From positions 62,001-126,000 of the forward strand of contig JALRME010000030.1 in the NCBI GenBank assembly GCA_026120035.1: a stretch of 64,000 nt of DNA, given 5' to 3'. This document shows, piece after piece, positions 23,592-34,626 of the stretch. The notes beneath the pieces are model-generated. The model did no database searches and was not told where the DNA came from. It was given only the letters and a program-made list of their open reading frames with translations. This DNA is from Coleophoma eucalyptorum. Its lineage: Eukaryota > Ascomycota > Leotiomycetes > Helotiales > Dermateaceae. Each line of letters opens with the position of its first letter. Position 1 is the stretch's first letter. The translations under genes and the position numbers were made by a program.

Positions 23592-23963
23592 ACTTAGGAA
23601 GAATATGTAGAGAAGTCTAAAAAAATAGCCAGCAATCTATATGCACTACGCAAGAATGGTGTTAGGATAATGCCAGAATTTCAACATGAGGTGTAACTCG
23701 CTTAACTTTTCTGCTGCATACATTTTGCAGTGGGAAAAGAGCCGTAATTCCTGGAGTAAAGTGGAGGAACGTATGGTTTGAGATCGGCTCAGGGTATCGG
23801 ATGATATGATTTGACTGTAAATAAACTTCGAGATAAAAGCGGGTCTTGCACCGACCAGTGTGATGCATGTGTTGGGGCACGTTGTCAGTCCTGCTGTTAT
23901 ATACGCAATACATCTTCCCGGCCTCAACTTCAGTATCTTTCCTGTGTGGAAGCGTTTTTGACC
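23592..23963. other. Short spacer between the two P450 genes
   Basis: This holds the 3' end of the first P450 and the promoter of the second. An open frame upstream of 23964 is continuous with the second P450 but starts with TTG and has Cys-rich non-family sequence, so I treat it as leader. Confidence 0.6.
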
Positions 23964-25541
23964 ATGGAAGTCCTGCGAGTTTATCATATTTCGGCATTCG
24001 GTATTCTTCTGTTATGTCTCTACCATGTTCTCAATGGTCTTATTCAGCGTTTCCGGACAGCACGAAACGCAGCAAAACTTGGTTGCAAGCCGGTGAAGCT
24101 TGAAGTAACCAAATTACCGTTTGGGATTGATGTTGTTATGTCAATGGCTAAGGCGTCGAAAGAGGGACGTATGCCAGACTTCATCGTCGACAGATATAAT
24201 GCAATGGGGCCAAGATACACCTGGAGGACCAAAATGCTCGGATCCGAATACTTTACGACCGCCGAGCCACGAAATATCCAGGCAATTCTAGCAACCCAGT
24301 TTAACGATTTCAGAATGGGAGTTGCTAGACGTACTAATTTGAATCCGGTCTTAGGTGGAAGTGTTTTTGCCCTTGACGGCGCTGCCTGGCACAGTGCAAG
24401 GGAGGTCATTCGTCCAATCTTTTCAAGGGAACAGGTCTCAGATCTTTCTTTACTAGAACACCATTTTCAGACCATGTTACAGTGTATGCCTCTCAATTCT
24501 CGAGGCTGGACAAACGTTGTGAGCTTGAACAGTCTTTTCCCGTCTTTAACACTCGATGCCGCAACCGAACTTTTTCTGGGCAGAAGCACCGATACTCTGA
24601 AGAAGAAAGCTGCAAAGATTAGTGGAAAGCATGAAGGTGAATTAGAGCATGAGGTGAAGGATTTTGAATGGGCATTCGATCGCACACAGGAGCTCCTAGT
24701 TACGCGATTGCGACTCCGAAGTTTCTACTGGGTTTACGGTACTCAGGAATTGAAAGATTGTGTGGCCATTCTACATAAGCTGTGTGACGACGCCATGGCC
24801 GAGGCAGCGCAATGCAAGAAAGAGAATCCCGATGTTAAGCGCTACGATTTTCTTGATGCAATGATTGCCAGAGCTGAAAATCATTCCGCGGTACGAGATC
24901 ATGTCCTCGGTCTGCTTGCCGCTGGCCGTGATACCACAGCAGCGCTGACAAGTTGGGTCTTCTACTGCTTGATCCGCAACCCAAAGGTTTTCGCAAAATT
25001 GCGTGGCATCATCCTCGATACTTTTGGTCCATACCACGAAGGACCGGAAAAAATCACATTTTCAGCACTGAAGGGCTGCACTTATTTGCAGCACGTCATG
25101 AACGAAACGCTTCGTCTGCACTCCGTGGTTCCTTTCAACAGTCGCCAGGCGGTGCGGGACACCACTTTGCCCGTTGGTGGTGGCGAGGATGGGACGGCAC
25201 CTGTCTTTATTCCAAAGGGAGCGGAAATAAATTTCAGTTCACACGTCTTACACCGTAGACACGATATCTGGGGACACGATGCAGATGAGTTTCTGCCAGA
25301 GCGCTGGGAGAAGAGAAGACCTGGCTGGTCTTATGTGCCATTTAATGGCGGTCCCAGAGTATGCATTGGCCAGCAATATGCCTTGACTGAAGCAGGCTAT
25401 CTCATCGTAAGAATGTTACAAAGATTCGATACGATTGAAGGTATTGATGTTGATCCTACAAGAGACTGGCATAACTTCAATCTTGTCTGCAGTCCAGGTC
25501 CTGGCCACGATAGTGTTAAAGTAAAACTTCATGTATCATAG
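23964..25541 (+). CDS. Cytochrome P450, CYP52-like (alkane/fatty-acid hydroxylase type)
   Basis: A single-exon gene of 525 aa; the ATG at 23964 sits in a good context (ACCATGG) and opens a short membrane anchor (HISAFGILLLCLYHVL). Motifs: DGAAWHSAREVIRPIFSREQ, AAGRDTTAAL (I helix), ETLRLHSVVPFNSR (ExxR and following loop), the TTLPVGGG...PVFIPKG insert, FLPERW, and the haem loop FNGGPRVCIGQQ with Cys near residue 467. The ExxR loop and the PVGGG element are hallmarks of CYP52-like terminal hydroxylases of long alkyl chains. In this cluster it could oxidise the alkyl end of the polyketide to an alcohol or acid; that role is inference. It lies on the same strand as the other P450, 372 bases downstream, and lacks introns where its neighbours have several. 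Confidence 0.92.
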   Translation: MEVLRVYHISAFGILLLCLYHVLNGLIQRFRTARNAAKLGCKPVKLEVTKLPFGIDVVMSMAKASKEGRMPDFIVDRYNAMGPRYTWRTKMLGSEYFTTAEPRNIQAILATQFNDFRMGVARRTNLNPVLGGSVFALDGAAWHSAREVIRPIFSREQVSDLSLLEHHFQTMLQCMPLNSRGWTNVVSLNSLFPSLTLDAATELFLGRSTDTLKKKAAKISGKHEGELEHEVKDFEWAFDRTQELLVTRLRLRSFYWVYGTQELKDCVAILHKLCDDAMAEAAQCKKENPDVKRYDFLDAMIARAENHSAVRDHVLGLLAAGRDTTAALTSWVFYCLIRNPKVFAKLRGIILDTFGPYHEGPEKITFSALKGCTYLQHVMNETLRLHSVVPFNSRQAVRDTTLPVGGGEDGTAPVFIPKGAEINFSSHVLHRRHDIWGHDADEFLPERWEKRRPGWSYVPFNGGPRVCIGQQYALTEAGYLIVRMLQRFDTIEGIDVDPTRDWHNFNLVCSPGPGHDSVKVKLHVS

Positions 25542-26610
25542 ATTAAATATACTGATAAAATCTAACCTCAATGTAAAATAAGACCGTAAGGTGTGATTAG
25601 AGCGTAACGAATTAGTATCCATCTAGTGATTTCGGTATGTATGCATTTTCAAGCATGACTTATCCGTCTCGCTACCCCTACAATGTAGTAAATTAGAGTT
25701 TAAGTACGACTCAAGCAAGGAGTTTGATACTTGTCACTTATTTAGTGTTTGCAGATAAGGCAGGTGCAGGATCCGACCCGAAAACTACGAGTTACGGTTG
25801 CTTGAACTTCATTAAGAACACAAGAGCCTGGACCCCTGCTCGATATATATTGCGCACCGCGTAACGTATCTACGTCCTCGAAGCTTGAAATCTTGGCAAA
25901 CTATATTAGAAGCCGTCCTCGTGGTCTGTGTATCATGTCGATTGGTTGACGAACACATTGCACGGTTACTCGTGTAAACTTGGGGTTCCCCAAGTTTTAA
26001 GTTTTGAGTTGTGAACCCGGACCAGAACCGACGGAAGCGCAACCCACAATTTCCGTGAATACCGCAGAAGCGCCGTGCTTTTGGGAATTTTATTAGATTT
26101 AGGTTTTAACAGTGGGATTTGAACTGTTTCATGGTCGCCCTCCTTGTCGGAATTTGGATCTACCATCGCTCTCGTAAACAAAAGTTTGGATTGGATTATA
26201 CTTTGCCTTCGAGACTCGTGCGTCAAGCCCAGCACGCAATTGGCTATATTCAATGAAAGGCTAAAGTTGCGGATTCATCTCTAGACGCCGTTATCACAGA
26301 AGCACGGTTCTCCATCCAAAAGTAACTATGCCGAACAATCCTGCGGGACATCAATTCAGCATCCACTGTCTGCAGGGGAGCTCTGCAGAAGCTGGACCCC
26401 AGATGTTCTGCCGACGGATTGCCCCATAAACAGAGCATTTGCTTAATTCCAGAATACGATTAAGCGTAAATGTCGGTAAGATCCAGAAAGTGTCAGTGTC
26501 TTGGTTAATTTTTTTATTTTTACTTTAACAAGTGTTTTCGGAAGAATAATCAGTCGCTACCTGTGATACTACGATTTTTAGCCATTGCCTTGGAAAATAC
26601 AGTAGCCAGC
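25542..26610. other. Intergenic, no gene seen
   Basis: The spacer after the CYP52-like gene carries only short minus-strand frames (25812-26438) with no family motifs. No repeat or RNA gene is seen. Confidence 0.5.
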
Positions 26611-27599
26611 ATGGATTTGTCAACACCAACTCCATCGCGATGGATTGATAGGATACCACCGCGGACAGAACCCGTGCAGGAAATGCAAGTGTTGTGTCTT
26701 GGGCTATCGCGCACTGCCACTATGTGTTTGTCTTCCTGTCCGCCATTGCTGTTCGACGCTGACCACTTGTAGCCATGTGGATGGCTCTGAAAATGCTTGG
26801 CTACAACACCTATCACTTCAAAGAACTTGGAAATAAGGTGAACATTAAGGAAAGGCATATGTTCTGCTGGCAGGAAGCCCTGGTAGCGAAGCTTTATAGC
26901 AGCGGAGAGCCATACGGCAAATCCGAGTTCACCAAGCTACTCGGACGATATAATGTAACATGGCGGAACTTCTCCAGGGACCGGAACCTGCACTAACTAT
27001 AAGAAACAATAGGCGATCACTGATGCACCATGCGTGAACTTCTCCGATGAGCTAGCTGAAACATATCCGAAGGCAAAAGTTATCTTAACAAACCGCGATC
27101 CTGATAAATGGCTTCATTCAATATTCCAAACATATCATAGAGTTCTCCAGTCTAAGGTTTTTAGACTTGCAGCAGTATTAGACCCAGTAAGGTTCTAGTT
27201 ACTCTCCTCTTCAGATATCGTTGCTGATTGGTGCAGGGACTTAGCATTTTGACAGAAGTTCTACATCTAGTCCTTCACGACTGGTCTGGAGGTGATTGGC
27301 GCAGTTCTGTAAAGCTACGGGAAGGATATAGCAGGCACTACAGTCATATTCGTGAGATTGTGCCGAAAGAAAACCTTCTAGAGTGGGAGCCCAAAGATGG
27401 ATGGGAACCTCTCTGCAAGTTTCTGGGTAAACCAGTACCAAAAGAGCCTTTCCCCTACGCAAATAAGGGCAATGATGTATCTGATCGCCTCCTATTGGGA
27501 GGACGGATTCGACTCGCCAAATGGGTTGTCTCGAAAATATTTTGGCCATCCATGACAACGGTAGTTGCTGTTCTTGCGCTGAGGTTCTGGCGCCGCTAA
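26611..27599 (+). CDS. Sulfotransferase-fold protein (PF17784-type) with C-terminal membrane segment
   Basis: Four exons (26611-26725, 26773-26954, 27013-27186, 27237-27599), 277 aa. The N-terminal P-loop-like motif is QVLCLGLSRTATMSMWMAL, split by the first intron; in sulfotransferases it binds the 5'-phosphosulfate of PAPS. It is followed by LGYNTYHFKEL, PYGKSEFTKLL, ITDAPCVNFSDELAETYP and KVILTNRDPDKWLHS, the typical path of this fungal family. The last ~20 residues (MTTVVAVLALRFWRR) form a hydrophobic tail ending in Arg residues, suggesting membrane anchoring by the C-terminus. Family members recur in fungal clusters, but proven sulfation is rare, so the reaction stays open. It is on the same strand as the P450s and convergent with the hydrolase downstream. 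Confidence 0.85.
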
Positions 27600-27857
27600 G
27601 TAAATCACCGACACTAAGTTGATTGAGGATCGAAGGAATATACTTGAAGCAGCTCCAGAAACGTCAATAGAAAGAACATCCTGGGACCTATAATTATTAT
27701 GGGAACAATAATAATATCCTGCCGAAGAACCAGAGTTATTCTTATGCACTGCGATACTCAAATGCCAGTTTCGTGATCCAAGAGGATTTTTATCTTAAAT
27801 ATTTAAGGTCATAAAGTCGAAATACAACTTTTAGCAAATAGTAGTATTTTCCTATAT

Positions 27858-28881
27858 TTATGATTTAAGTTTCCCAAGCACTCGAGTTAAAGTTTCAGCA
27901 ATGAACGCCGGGTTATCCTTTTGAATAAAGTGACCACAGCCTTCTGCAATTACAACCTTTTCATCGAGATGATTGTCACTAATACTCAACAGCTCCCGAT
28001 TATACTTAGCCCAGTACCTAATTTACTATCAGTGACGACCGAGAAGGAAGTAAGGTCACCAACGTATTCATGAATTTCATACTGATACTCCTAGGAGTAC
28101 CCATCCTCTGGAAGCCTTGCTCGGCGAATTCGATAGGATCATGGCCAATAATACTCAACAATGGCCCCTTGCCCCCTACGCCCAGAAGCTTTGGAGCTTC
28201 AGAGTATGGGAGGAGTTTCGCACCCGGTCTTCGATCGAGATGCTCAAGGTTTTTACTTTCCATATTGAACATGGCAACTAGCTTTTTTCGATGCTCAATA
28301 TATTGTTCCATGGTGCAGTCATCCGCGATCAGAGACTCTGGATCAACGTCGGGAGAGTTTGGGTCTGGAATAATTGCACTATAGTCAACGTTACAAATGT
28401 TGGAGTCGAGAATCAAAAGTCCTGCAACAGTTCGTGGGAATTTCTGGGTGTATAGCCTTGTGATAGGCCCCCCGATTGAAGCACCCACTAGAACAAGTGG
28501 AAGGTGCCCAGCTTCGACAGCGGCAGCGTCTATGTCCAACTTCGATTTTGCCACGGTCATGACGATCTCATGAAGGTCATTAACAACGTCCTCATAATCG
28601 TGACCATAGCCAGCTTCGACTCCTTCCCGACTATCAAGTGGATCTCTTGCTGTTGTCAGGCCTTGGCCAAATCTGTCATATGTGAGAATTGCTGGGTGCT
28701 GCTTGAGGAGAGATATGCCCGGTATCCATGATGCAGCGGGAAGGCCTAGGCCATTGACAAAGACGACAAGATATTTGTTAGGGTCAGGGGTGGCAGGAAT
28801 GAATGTGTATGATATGGGGGCTGTGGGTTTGCTGGGTATGCACAAGAAATCTGGTTGGATTCCTCCAGGCAATGGCTCCAT
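27858..28881 (-). CDS. Alpha/beta-hydrolase, candidate polyketide release or ester-cleaving enzyme
   Basis: Two exons (28881-28064 and 28017-27858) joined across a 46-base intron with an unusual GTTGGT donor; only this pairing keeps the family frame (KFMNTYWAKYNREL). The product is 325 aa. Features: strand and oxyanion loop YLVVFVNGLGLPAASW, DRFGQGLT, nucleophile elbow VLVGASIGGP (Ser), and the His in VVIAEGCGHFIQKDNP. No signal peptide is seen, so it is probably cytosolic. The ATG at 28881 is chosen because the longer frame begins with GTG. As the PKS lacks a thioesterase, this enzyme could release the chain in trans, as LovG-like hydrolases do, or cleave an ester later. It is divergent from the ABC transporter across 1.2 kb. 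Confidence 0.85.
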
Positions 28882-29158
28882 TTTTGAACAGCTTGGGTTG
28901 CTGAACAATGAGATTGATTTGTCTTTGTAAGAGAACACAAGACATCCAGTTCAAATATCACGCACGAAGAAAGCTATAAATGCCCTGAATCGGTGTTGTA
29001 TTGAGCCTCTCTCGTTCTAGTCGCATAAATGCCACGCTGGTGCGTTTTCTTACGTGAGGTGTCACGACGTACAGCACGTGACAGTGTTTAACCCGCCGAG
29101 CAGTGTACTCTCCAATCGAGTAACACCCAACTACCGAATATGATATCTTGTTCTTTAT

Positions 29159-29170
29159 GTACAGCTGTAC
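29159..29170. promoter_or_regulatory. 12-base perfect palindrome GTACAGCTGTAC
   Basis: A perfect dyad around a CAGCTG E-box-like core inside the divergent hydrolase/ABC promoter. CAGCTG recurs 20 bases on. No binding factor can be named from the sequence. Confidence 0.3.
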
Positions 29171-29985
29171 TGTTGTATATAACTTACAGCTGAAACACAC
29201 TATTATGCATGGCTTGATCCACCAGGTACTGCGGAGTTTTAGACAGTTCACAACTCCATGTCATCGACCAATCGTATCGAAAACCAGCCTATCAGGCTGT
29301 GGGAACCGTCGATGTTCCCCAGATATTTTCTTGTATTATTCAAAGTGCGTTCTAGAAAGTATCCACTGAATATTCCGTCCCATATCTAGCGATAACACAT
29401 ATTAGGCCATAGATTCTAAGCAGAACTTATGCATAAACGCATGGCTGCATCGGAGGTGCAAAGTTGTAAGAAGAGTTGAGAAAACTCATGCCCAGTTGAG
29501 CTATGTTTGAGCACACAGTTTCTACCAGTTAAATCCTTCAACAAGCGGAAAATAATAAGCATTAGCTTAAAGGATGCTTAATTTCACCAACAGGTTGGAG
29601 GTCAAAAGGCTTTCCCTTCTCTGGAACATGCTATAACCGGTAATCAGACCATCCAACTTCTTTGGGAATATACTAAACTCATAGAGCACCTCTCGTCTTC
29701 CCATGGTGCGGTCAATAGAGGCAGGAAAATTCTAAGCAAAGATAACAAAACCTCCTTCCTATTACATCTCAGGGGCGCAGCTGCTATCATCAAATATGAC
29801 GTAAGCTAGAAAGAAAATCCAAGCTAAGTTGTCGACAAACCCAATCTTTTTCGTGGTCGATTAAATGTAGAGCGACCATAATTGGTATAAGCATAATGTA
29901 GATGCCTTCGAAAACGCCCGAGTCCAAACAGTACGTGACGACTACATTTCTAACATCTACAAGATAAACCGCTGGCTGTGTCAGA

Positions 29986-30007
29986 CGCGGTTGAATTCAA
30001 CCCCGCG
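29986..30007. promoter_or_regulatory. GC-flanked palindrome upstream of the ABC exporter
   Basis: The 14-base core GGTTGAATTCAACC (29989-30002) is a perfect palindrome; CGC before it and CCGCG after it extend the symmetry imperfectly. It is 122 bases upstream of the ATG at 30124 and about 35 bases before the TATA run, where an operator-like site would be expected. Function is inferred from position and symmetry. Confidence 0.35.
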
Positions 30008-30040
30008 CCTAATATCGCTTATATTGCGTGCCAAGTCTGT

Positions 30041-30048
30041 TATATATA
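30041..30048 (+). promoter_or_regulatory. TATA box of the ABC transporter gene
   Basis: TATATATA, 76-83 bases before the ATG at 30124, in otherwise mixed sequence. Confidence 0.45.
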
Positions 30049-30123
30049 CCAAGGATCTCCTTATCTTAATCATTCATCCCTCTACTTGATGTTTTGTCAT
30101 ACAAGTTATTGCCAACAACAATC

Positions 30124-33100
30124 ATGTCCAGACACTGCATGACTGTCGCGGACGATGTGTTCGGGCCCATCGTAAATAATTGTCGGGATAACTTCGATTT
30201 CACGCTCTTGTTCGAACAGAGCATTTTCGCTGCTATCCCATCAGCGATACTGCTCTTGTCCTGCGCTTGGAGACTTTTGGTTCTGCGTAAAGAAGATGTA
30301 AAACTAGCCGTATCCAGAGCAGGACTGTTCTCTAGGGTCCTCAAACAATTCACTGCTGCAAGTCTCGCCTCGATACAGCTGGCCCTCCTCATTTACTGGA
30401 GCATATCATCAAGCCGAACACAGGCGTCAATTGCCTCAACCGTACTCTCCTTCTTGGCCCGTCTGGGGTTAATATTCCTCACCAGCATTGAGCACACTCG
30501 CTCTGTCCGTCCTTCTACCATCATCTGCATTTACTTATCCTTCGATATTCTCCTCAACCTTCCACAATGCCGCACGCTATGGCTACGAAAGCAAACTGGC
30601 ATTGGTTCTATCTTCACGGTTGGCTTGGTTATAGAAGCGATCATGCTCTGGCTCGAATCACGAGGGAAACGAAGATTTCTTAGAAACCCTTACCGGCTTT
30701 ATCCACCTGAGGTTCTTGGAGGCATATGGAATCAAATCACTCTGTGGTGGCTGAATCCTCTGTTTCTGAAAGGGTCGTCGAGTCTCCTCACGTTCAAAAC
30801 CCTCTATGATATTGACAATCAGCTCTCGGCGGATCACATCTATCTCACATTTCAACGTGCCTGGAGATCTAGTTCGTTACACCAGTACCTGTGATGGAAC
30901 CTTACTGATACCTGTAGGACCATCGCCACACTCTAGCAATTCATTGCTTCTTGCAACATTCGCGTGCTTCAAAACTTCCCTAGTGTTGATGGGTGTTCCT
31001 AGACTGCTTATGATTGGGTTTAAATTTGCTCAACCACTTCTCATTCTACGTGTCACAAGCTTCTTAAGTCATTCTGCTAGCGACAAGAACTCTGCATATG
31101 GTTTGGTTGGAGCTACCGGATTGATTTACTTGGGATTGGCAGTGAGTTATTCTCCGCGAGTCTTTGTTCTTTACTAACAAGACGATTGATTACAACCTCT
31201 CTATATATGCATGAATTAAATCGAATCATAACCGGCATTCGCGCAGCTCTCGTCGTCGCTATTCATCACAAGACTATCGCATTGAGTGCGTATCAACTTA
31301 ATGACTCGGCTGCAATATCCTTGATGAGTACGGATGCAGAGACCATATGCAGCAATATGACCCACTTTGACAGTCTACTAATGGCACCAATTGAAATTAT
31401 ATTGGGAATAATTCTCATGGCTCGGCAGGTAGGCCTAGCTTCCATTGCACCGGTCCTGATCTCGCTCATATCAACATTGTTGGGCATGAAAATCGCTACT
31501 CGATCCGGGCCCTTACAAAAGCTGTGGAACCAAGCCACCCAGGAGAGGGTGGCTTTCACCTCTTCCATTTTAAATGCCCCAAAGGGATTAAAAATGTTAG
31601 GATTGATGGAAGTTTTCTCTGGAATGATACAAGCTTTGCGAGTGGAAGAGATGGAGCGATCTAAAGGGGCCAGGCTTTTCGTCATGTGGCGGAACGTTGT
31701 CGGTAAGTTGGTCTACCTTCAATAGCAAAGTAGTGCTAAAATTTGAGCAGCAAACTTTTCTTTGATGTTCTCGCCTCTATTCACATTTGTGATCTTCGTC
31801 TACACCCGAGGCGCTTCATCTTTGACCGCCACAGAAGCGTTCACCACATTGGCATTGATTGCATTGATCACGTCACCTATGCAACTCTTCACGCATGCTA
31901 TCTCTCAAGTTGGTGTAATGGCAGGATGCTTTCAACGTATTCAGTCTTACCTTCTCCTTCCTGAATCCCAGTCCGTAGGTATCGAAAAAATGAATCTCAA
32001 GAACGAAACTTCCAATCTTGATGCCCGAAGCTCCTCAGAAAACCGAATGGAGTCCAACCAAAACATACCATTACGGGAGATATCAAGAAGTCCGTTGCAG
32101 GAAGATACTTCCTACCTATTAGACATGAATCTTAAATCCTTCACATATCCAGCCTCTGAGCAAGCAGTCTTGCATAACATGCATATCAAGGTTTTGTCCT
32201 CATCAGTTACTATGATTGTTGGCCCTATTGGTAGTGGAAAATCAACATTGCTAAAAGCTATCATCGAGTTCTGTACCCAAAAGGGCCCAGACCTCAAAAA
32301 CAAGGCCCCAGAACTCGCATTCTGCTCTCAAGAACCTTGGCTGCCAAACACCACAATCAAGGACATTATTGTTGGGCAGTCAGAATTAGACGAAGATTAT
32401 TACAATACTGTCTTAAAGGCCTGTGAGCTGGTCAGGGATCTTTCAAGAATGCCACTCTTAGATCGAACACTAATTGGAACAAGAGGCACATCACTTAGTG
32501 GAGGACAGCGCCAAAGGCTTGCCTTAGCTCGTGCTTTATATGCTCGACGGCCGCTTTTATTGTGTGATGATGTTCTAAGTGGTTTAGACGCCTCTACTAG
32601 TCAATCAGTCTTTGACAATGTCTTTGGGCCAATGGGACTTGCTCGGCGACATAGATGCTCTGCAATATTTGTCGCACATTCCACAAAATATCTTCGCATG
32701 GCGGACAACGTGATAGTCCTTTCTAGAGATGGCAATATTCAGGATCAAGGCACCTTCGACGAACTATGCTCGCGATCATCAATACAGAATGTACGTGAAG
32801 TACTAACTAGTGGAGATGTTAACGATCAGCAACCCTCTGAGGTCGATCCAATAATTCAGCATCAACCAGAAAACGTGCCAGCAGAATTTGAGGATAAGCA
32901 ACAAGACCTAGCGAGACAGACAGGAGACTTGTCGGTATATAAATACTACGGGAAATCTTTAGGGTACACAAGCCTCTTTCTGTTTTTCGCCATCCTCGGG
33001 TCTCAGGTATTCGGCACGAAATTCTCAGATGTTTGGATGCAGTGGTGGTCTGGTCAACATTTCCAACTAGGCACAAGTGGCTACGTAGGAATTTACGCAC

Positions 33101-34626
33101 TGCTCGCAGGAATACAAATTGTTTCCATGATTATCAATCCGACATATCTGCTTATGCATCTGGTCCCAAAGAGTTCATCAAGGCTGCACGAGCAACTGCT
33201 GCAAACGACAATGAACGCCCCATACTCCTTCTTCCTACAGAACGACGCCGGGGTAATATTAACTAGGTTCAGTCAGGATTTATCTCAAATTGATAAACAG
33301 CTTGCCGGGGCTGTGTTGATGTTTTCAGTTGGGGCAGGAACTTGCATTGCTGAAGCTATCTTGATTTCTGTTGGGCAAAAATATATTGCTGTTGCAATTC
33401 CACCTATCGCTGGGGTTCTGTATATGCTGCAGAGGTTTTATCTGCGTACATCTCGACAACTACGATTCCTTGAACTAGAAGCTCAAAGTCCGCTTTATAC
33501 TCATTTCATGGAAACCATCGGTGGCATCACAACTATCCAGGCTTTTGGATGGCAAAACGGCTGGCAAGATCGTTGCATGAAGCTCCTGGATGCTGCACAA
33601 AGTCCGTTTTATATGCTATTTTGCATACAACGGTGGCTGAATTTTGTGCTGGACATGATTATAGCTATGCTTGCCGTTATGGTAGTTGCTGTTGCAGTCA
33701 ATTTACCTACATCGACAAGTGCTGGTGCCATCGGTGTTTCTATGGTCAATGTTCTGAACTTCAGTCAGAGCCTTGCATTCTTAATAACTACTTGGACGAC
33801 TTTGGAGACATCTTTGGGTGCAATAGCCCGACTTAAGAATTTTGAAGCCAGTGTAACTTCAGAAGACACTGGAACTGAAGTGGCACCACCACAAAAAGAT
33901 TGGCCACGTTCAGGCGCATTGGTATTGCGAGACGTTCACGCAGCCTTTTCTCCAAATTCTCGCAACGTGCTTCAAGGTATTTCCCTGACCGTGGGGGATA
34001 AGGAGAAGATTGGAATTTGTGGACGAAGTGGAAGTGGCAAAAGCTCGTTGATTTTAACGTTCTTCAGAATGCTCAAGTTAAGTCAGGGATCAATATCGTT
34101 GGACGGTGTCAATATCGAGTCAGTGACCACAAGTCAATTACGAGCACAGTTCGGCGCTGTTCCACAAGAATCGTTGATTCTTCCTGGGGATTTTCGTCTT
34201 AACGTAGACCCGTACCGCGAAAAGTCTGACGCAGAGATTACTTCTGTGCTGGTGAAAGTCGGTTTGTGGGATGCTCTTAAAGCCCGCGGTGGTTTAGATG
34301 CCATCATGGATCAAACACCCCTTTCACAGGGCCAGCAACAGCTTTTGGGTTTGGCGAGAATTCTTCTGAGGAAAGACAGCATGAAGGTTGTCTTTCTAGA
34401 CGAAGTGGCTGCAAGTGTCGATGCAGAAACCGAAGAGCGTATTGTCAAGATTGTCACGGAAGAATTCCAGAATAAGACGGTTATAACCGTTGCGCATCGC
34501 CTGAAGTCCATTATTGACTTTGATCGTATTGTCGTAATGGACTCTGGCCGAATTTTAGAAGTTGGCACCCCCAAAGATTTGTTGAAAGCTAAAGGTTCAT
34601 TTTGGGAGCTGTGGACACGACAGTAG
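30124..34626 (+). CDS. ABC-C (MRP-type) multidrug exporter, one junction out of frame
   Basis: A full-length ABCC transporter of about 1455 residues: an N-terminal membrane extension, TMD1, NBD1, TMD2, NBD2. NBD1: GPIGSGKST, LSGGQRQRLAL, LLLCDDVLSGLD, VAHS. NBD2: GRSGSGKSS, LSQGQQQLL, VVFLDEVAASVD, VAHRL. The Asp in place of Glu in NBD1 is usual in ABCC proteins, leaving one canonical ATPase site. Exons: 30124-30871 (GTTCGT donor), 30918 to about 31141, 31182-31702, 31751-34626. The first and last junctions keep frame. The middle one does not: the codon phase before 31142 and after 31181 differ by one and no GT/AG pair repairs it, so there is a one-base indel, an odd splice or a base error. 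The likely role is export of the cluster product or self-protection. The ATG at 30124 is preferred over the TTG at 30094. Confidence 0.88.

Larger units (their letters stand above)
28882..30123. other. Divergent promoter region between hydrolase and ABC transporter
   Basis: No gene is seen. The region holds several dyads: clustered CACGTGA/TCACG-like boxes at about 29050-29095, GTACAGCTGTAC, and the GGTTGAATTCAACC palindrome before the ABC gene. A TATATATA at 30041-30048 lies 77 bases before the ABC start codon. Confidence 0.5.

Noticed and set aside
23811..23963. N-terminal extension of the CYP52-like P450
   Set aside because: It opens with TTG and is Cys-rich without similarity; the ATG at 23964 with a membrane anchor is the normal start.
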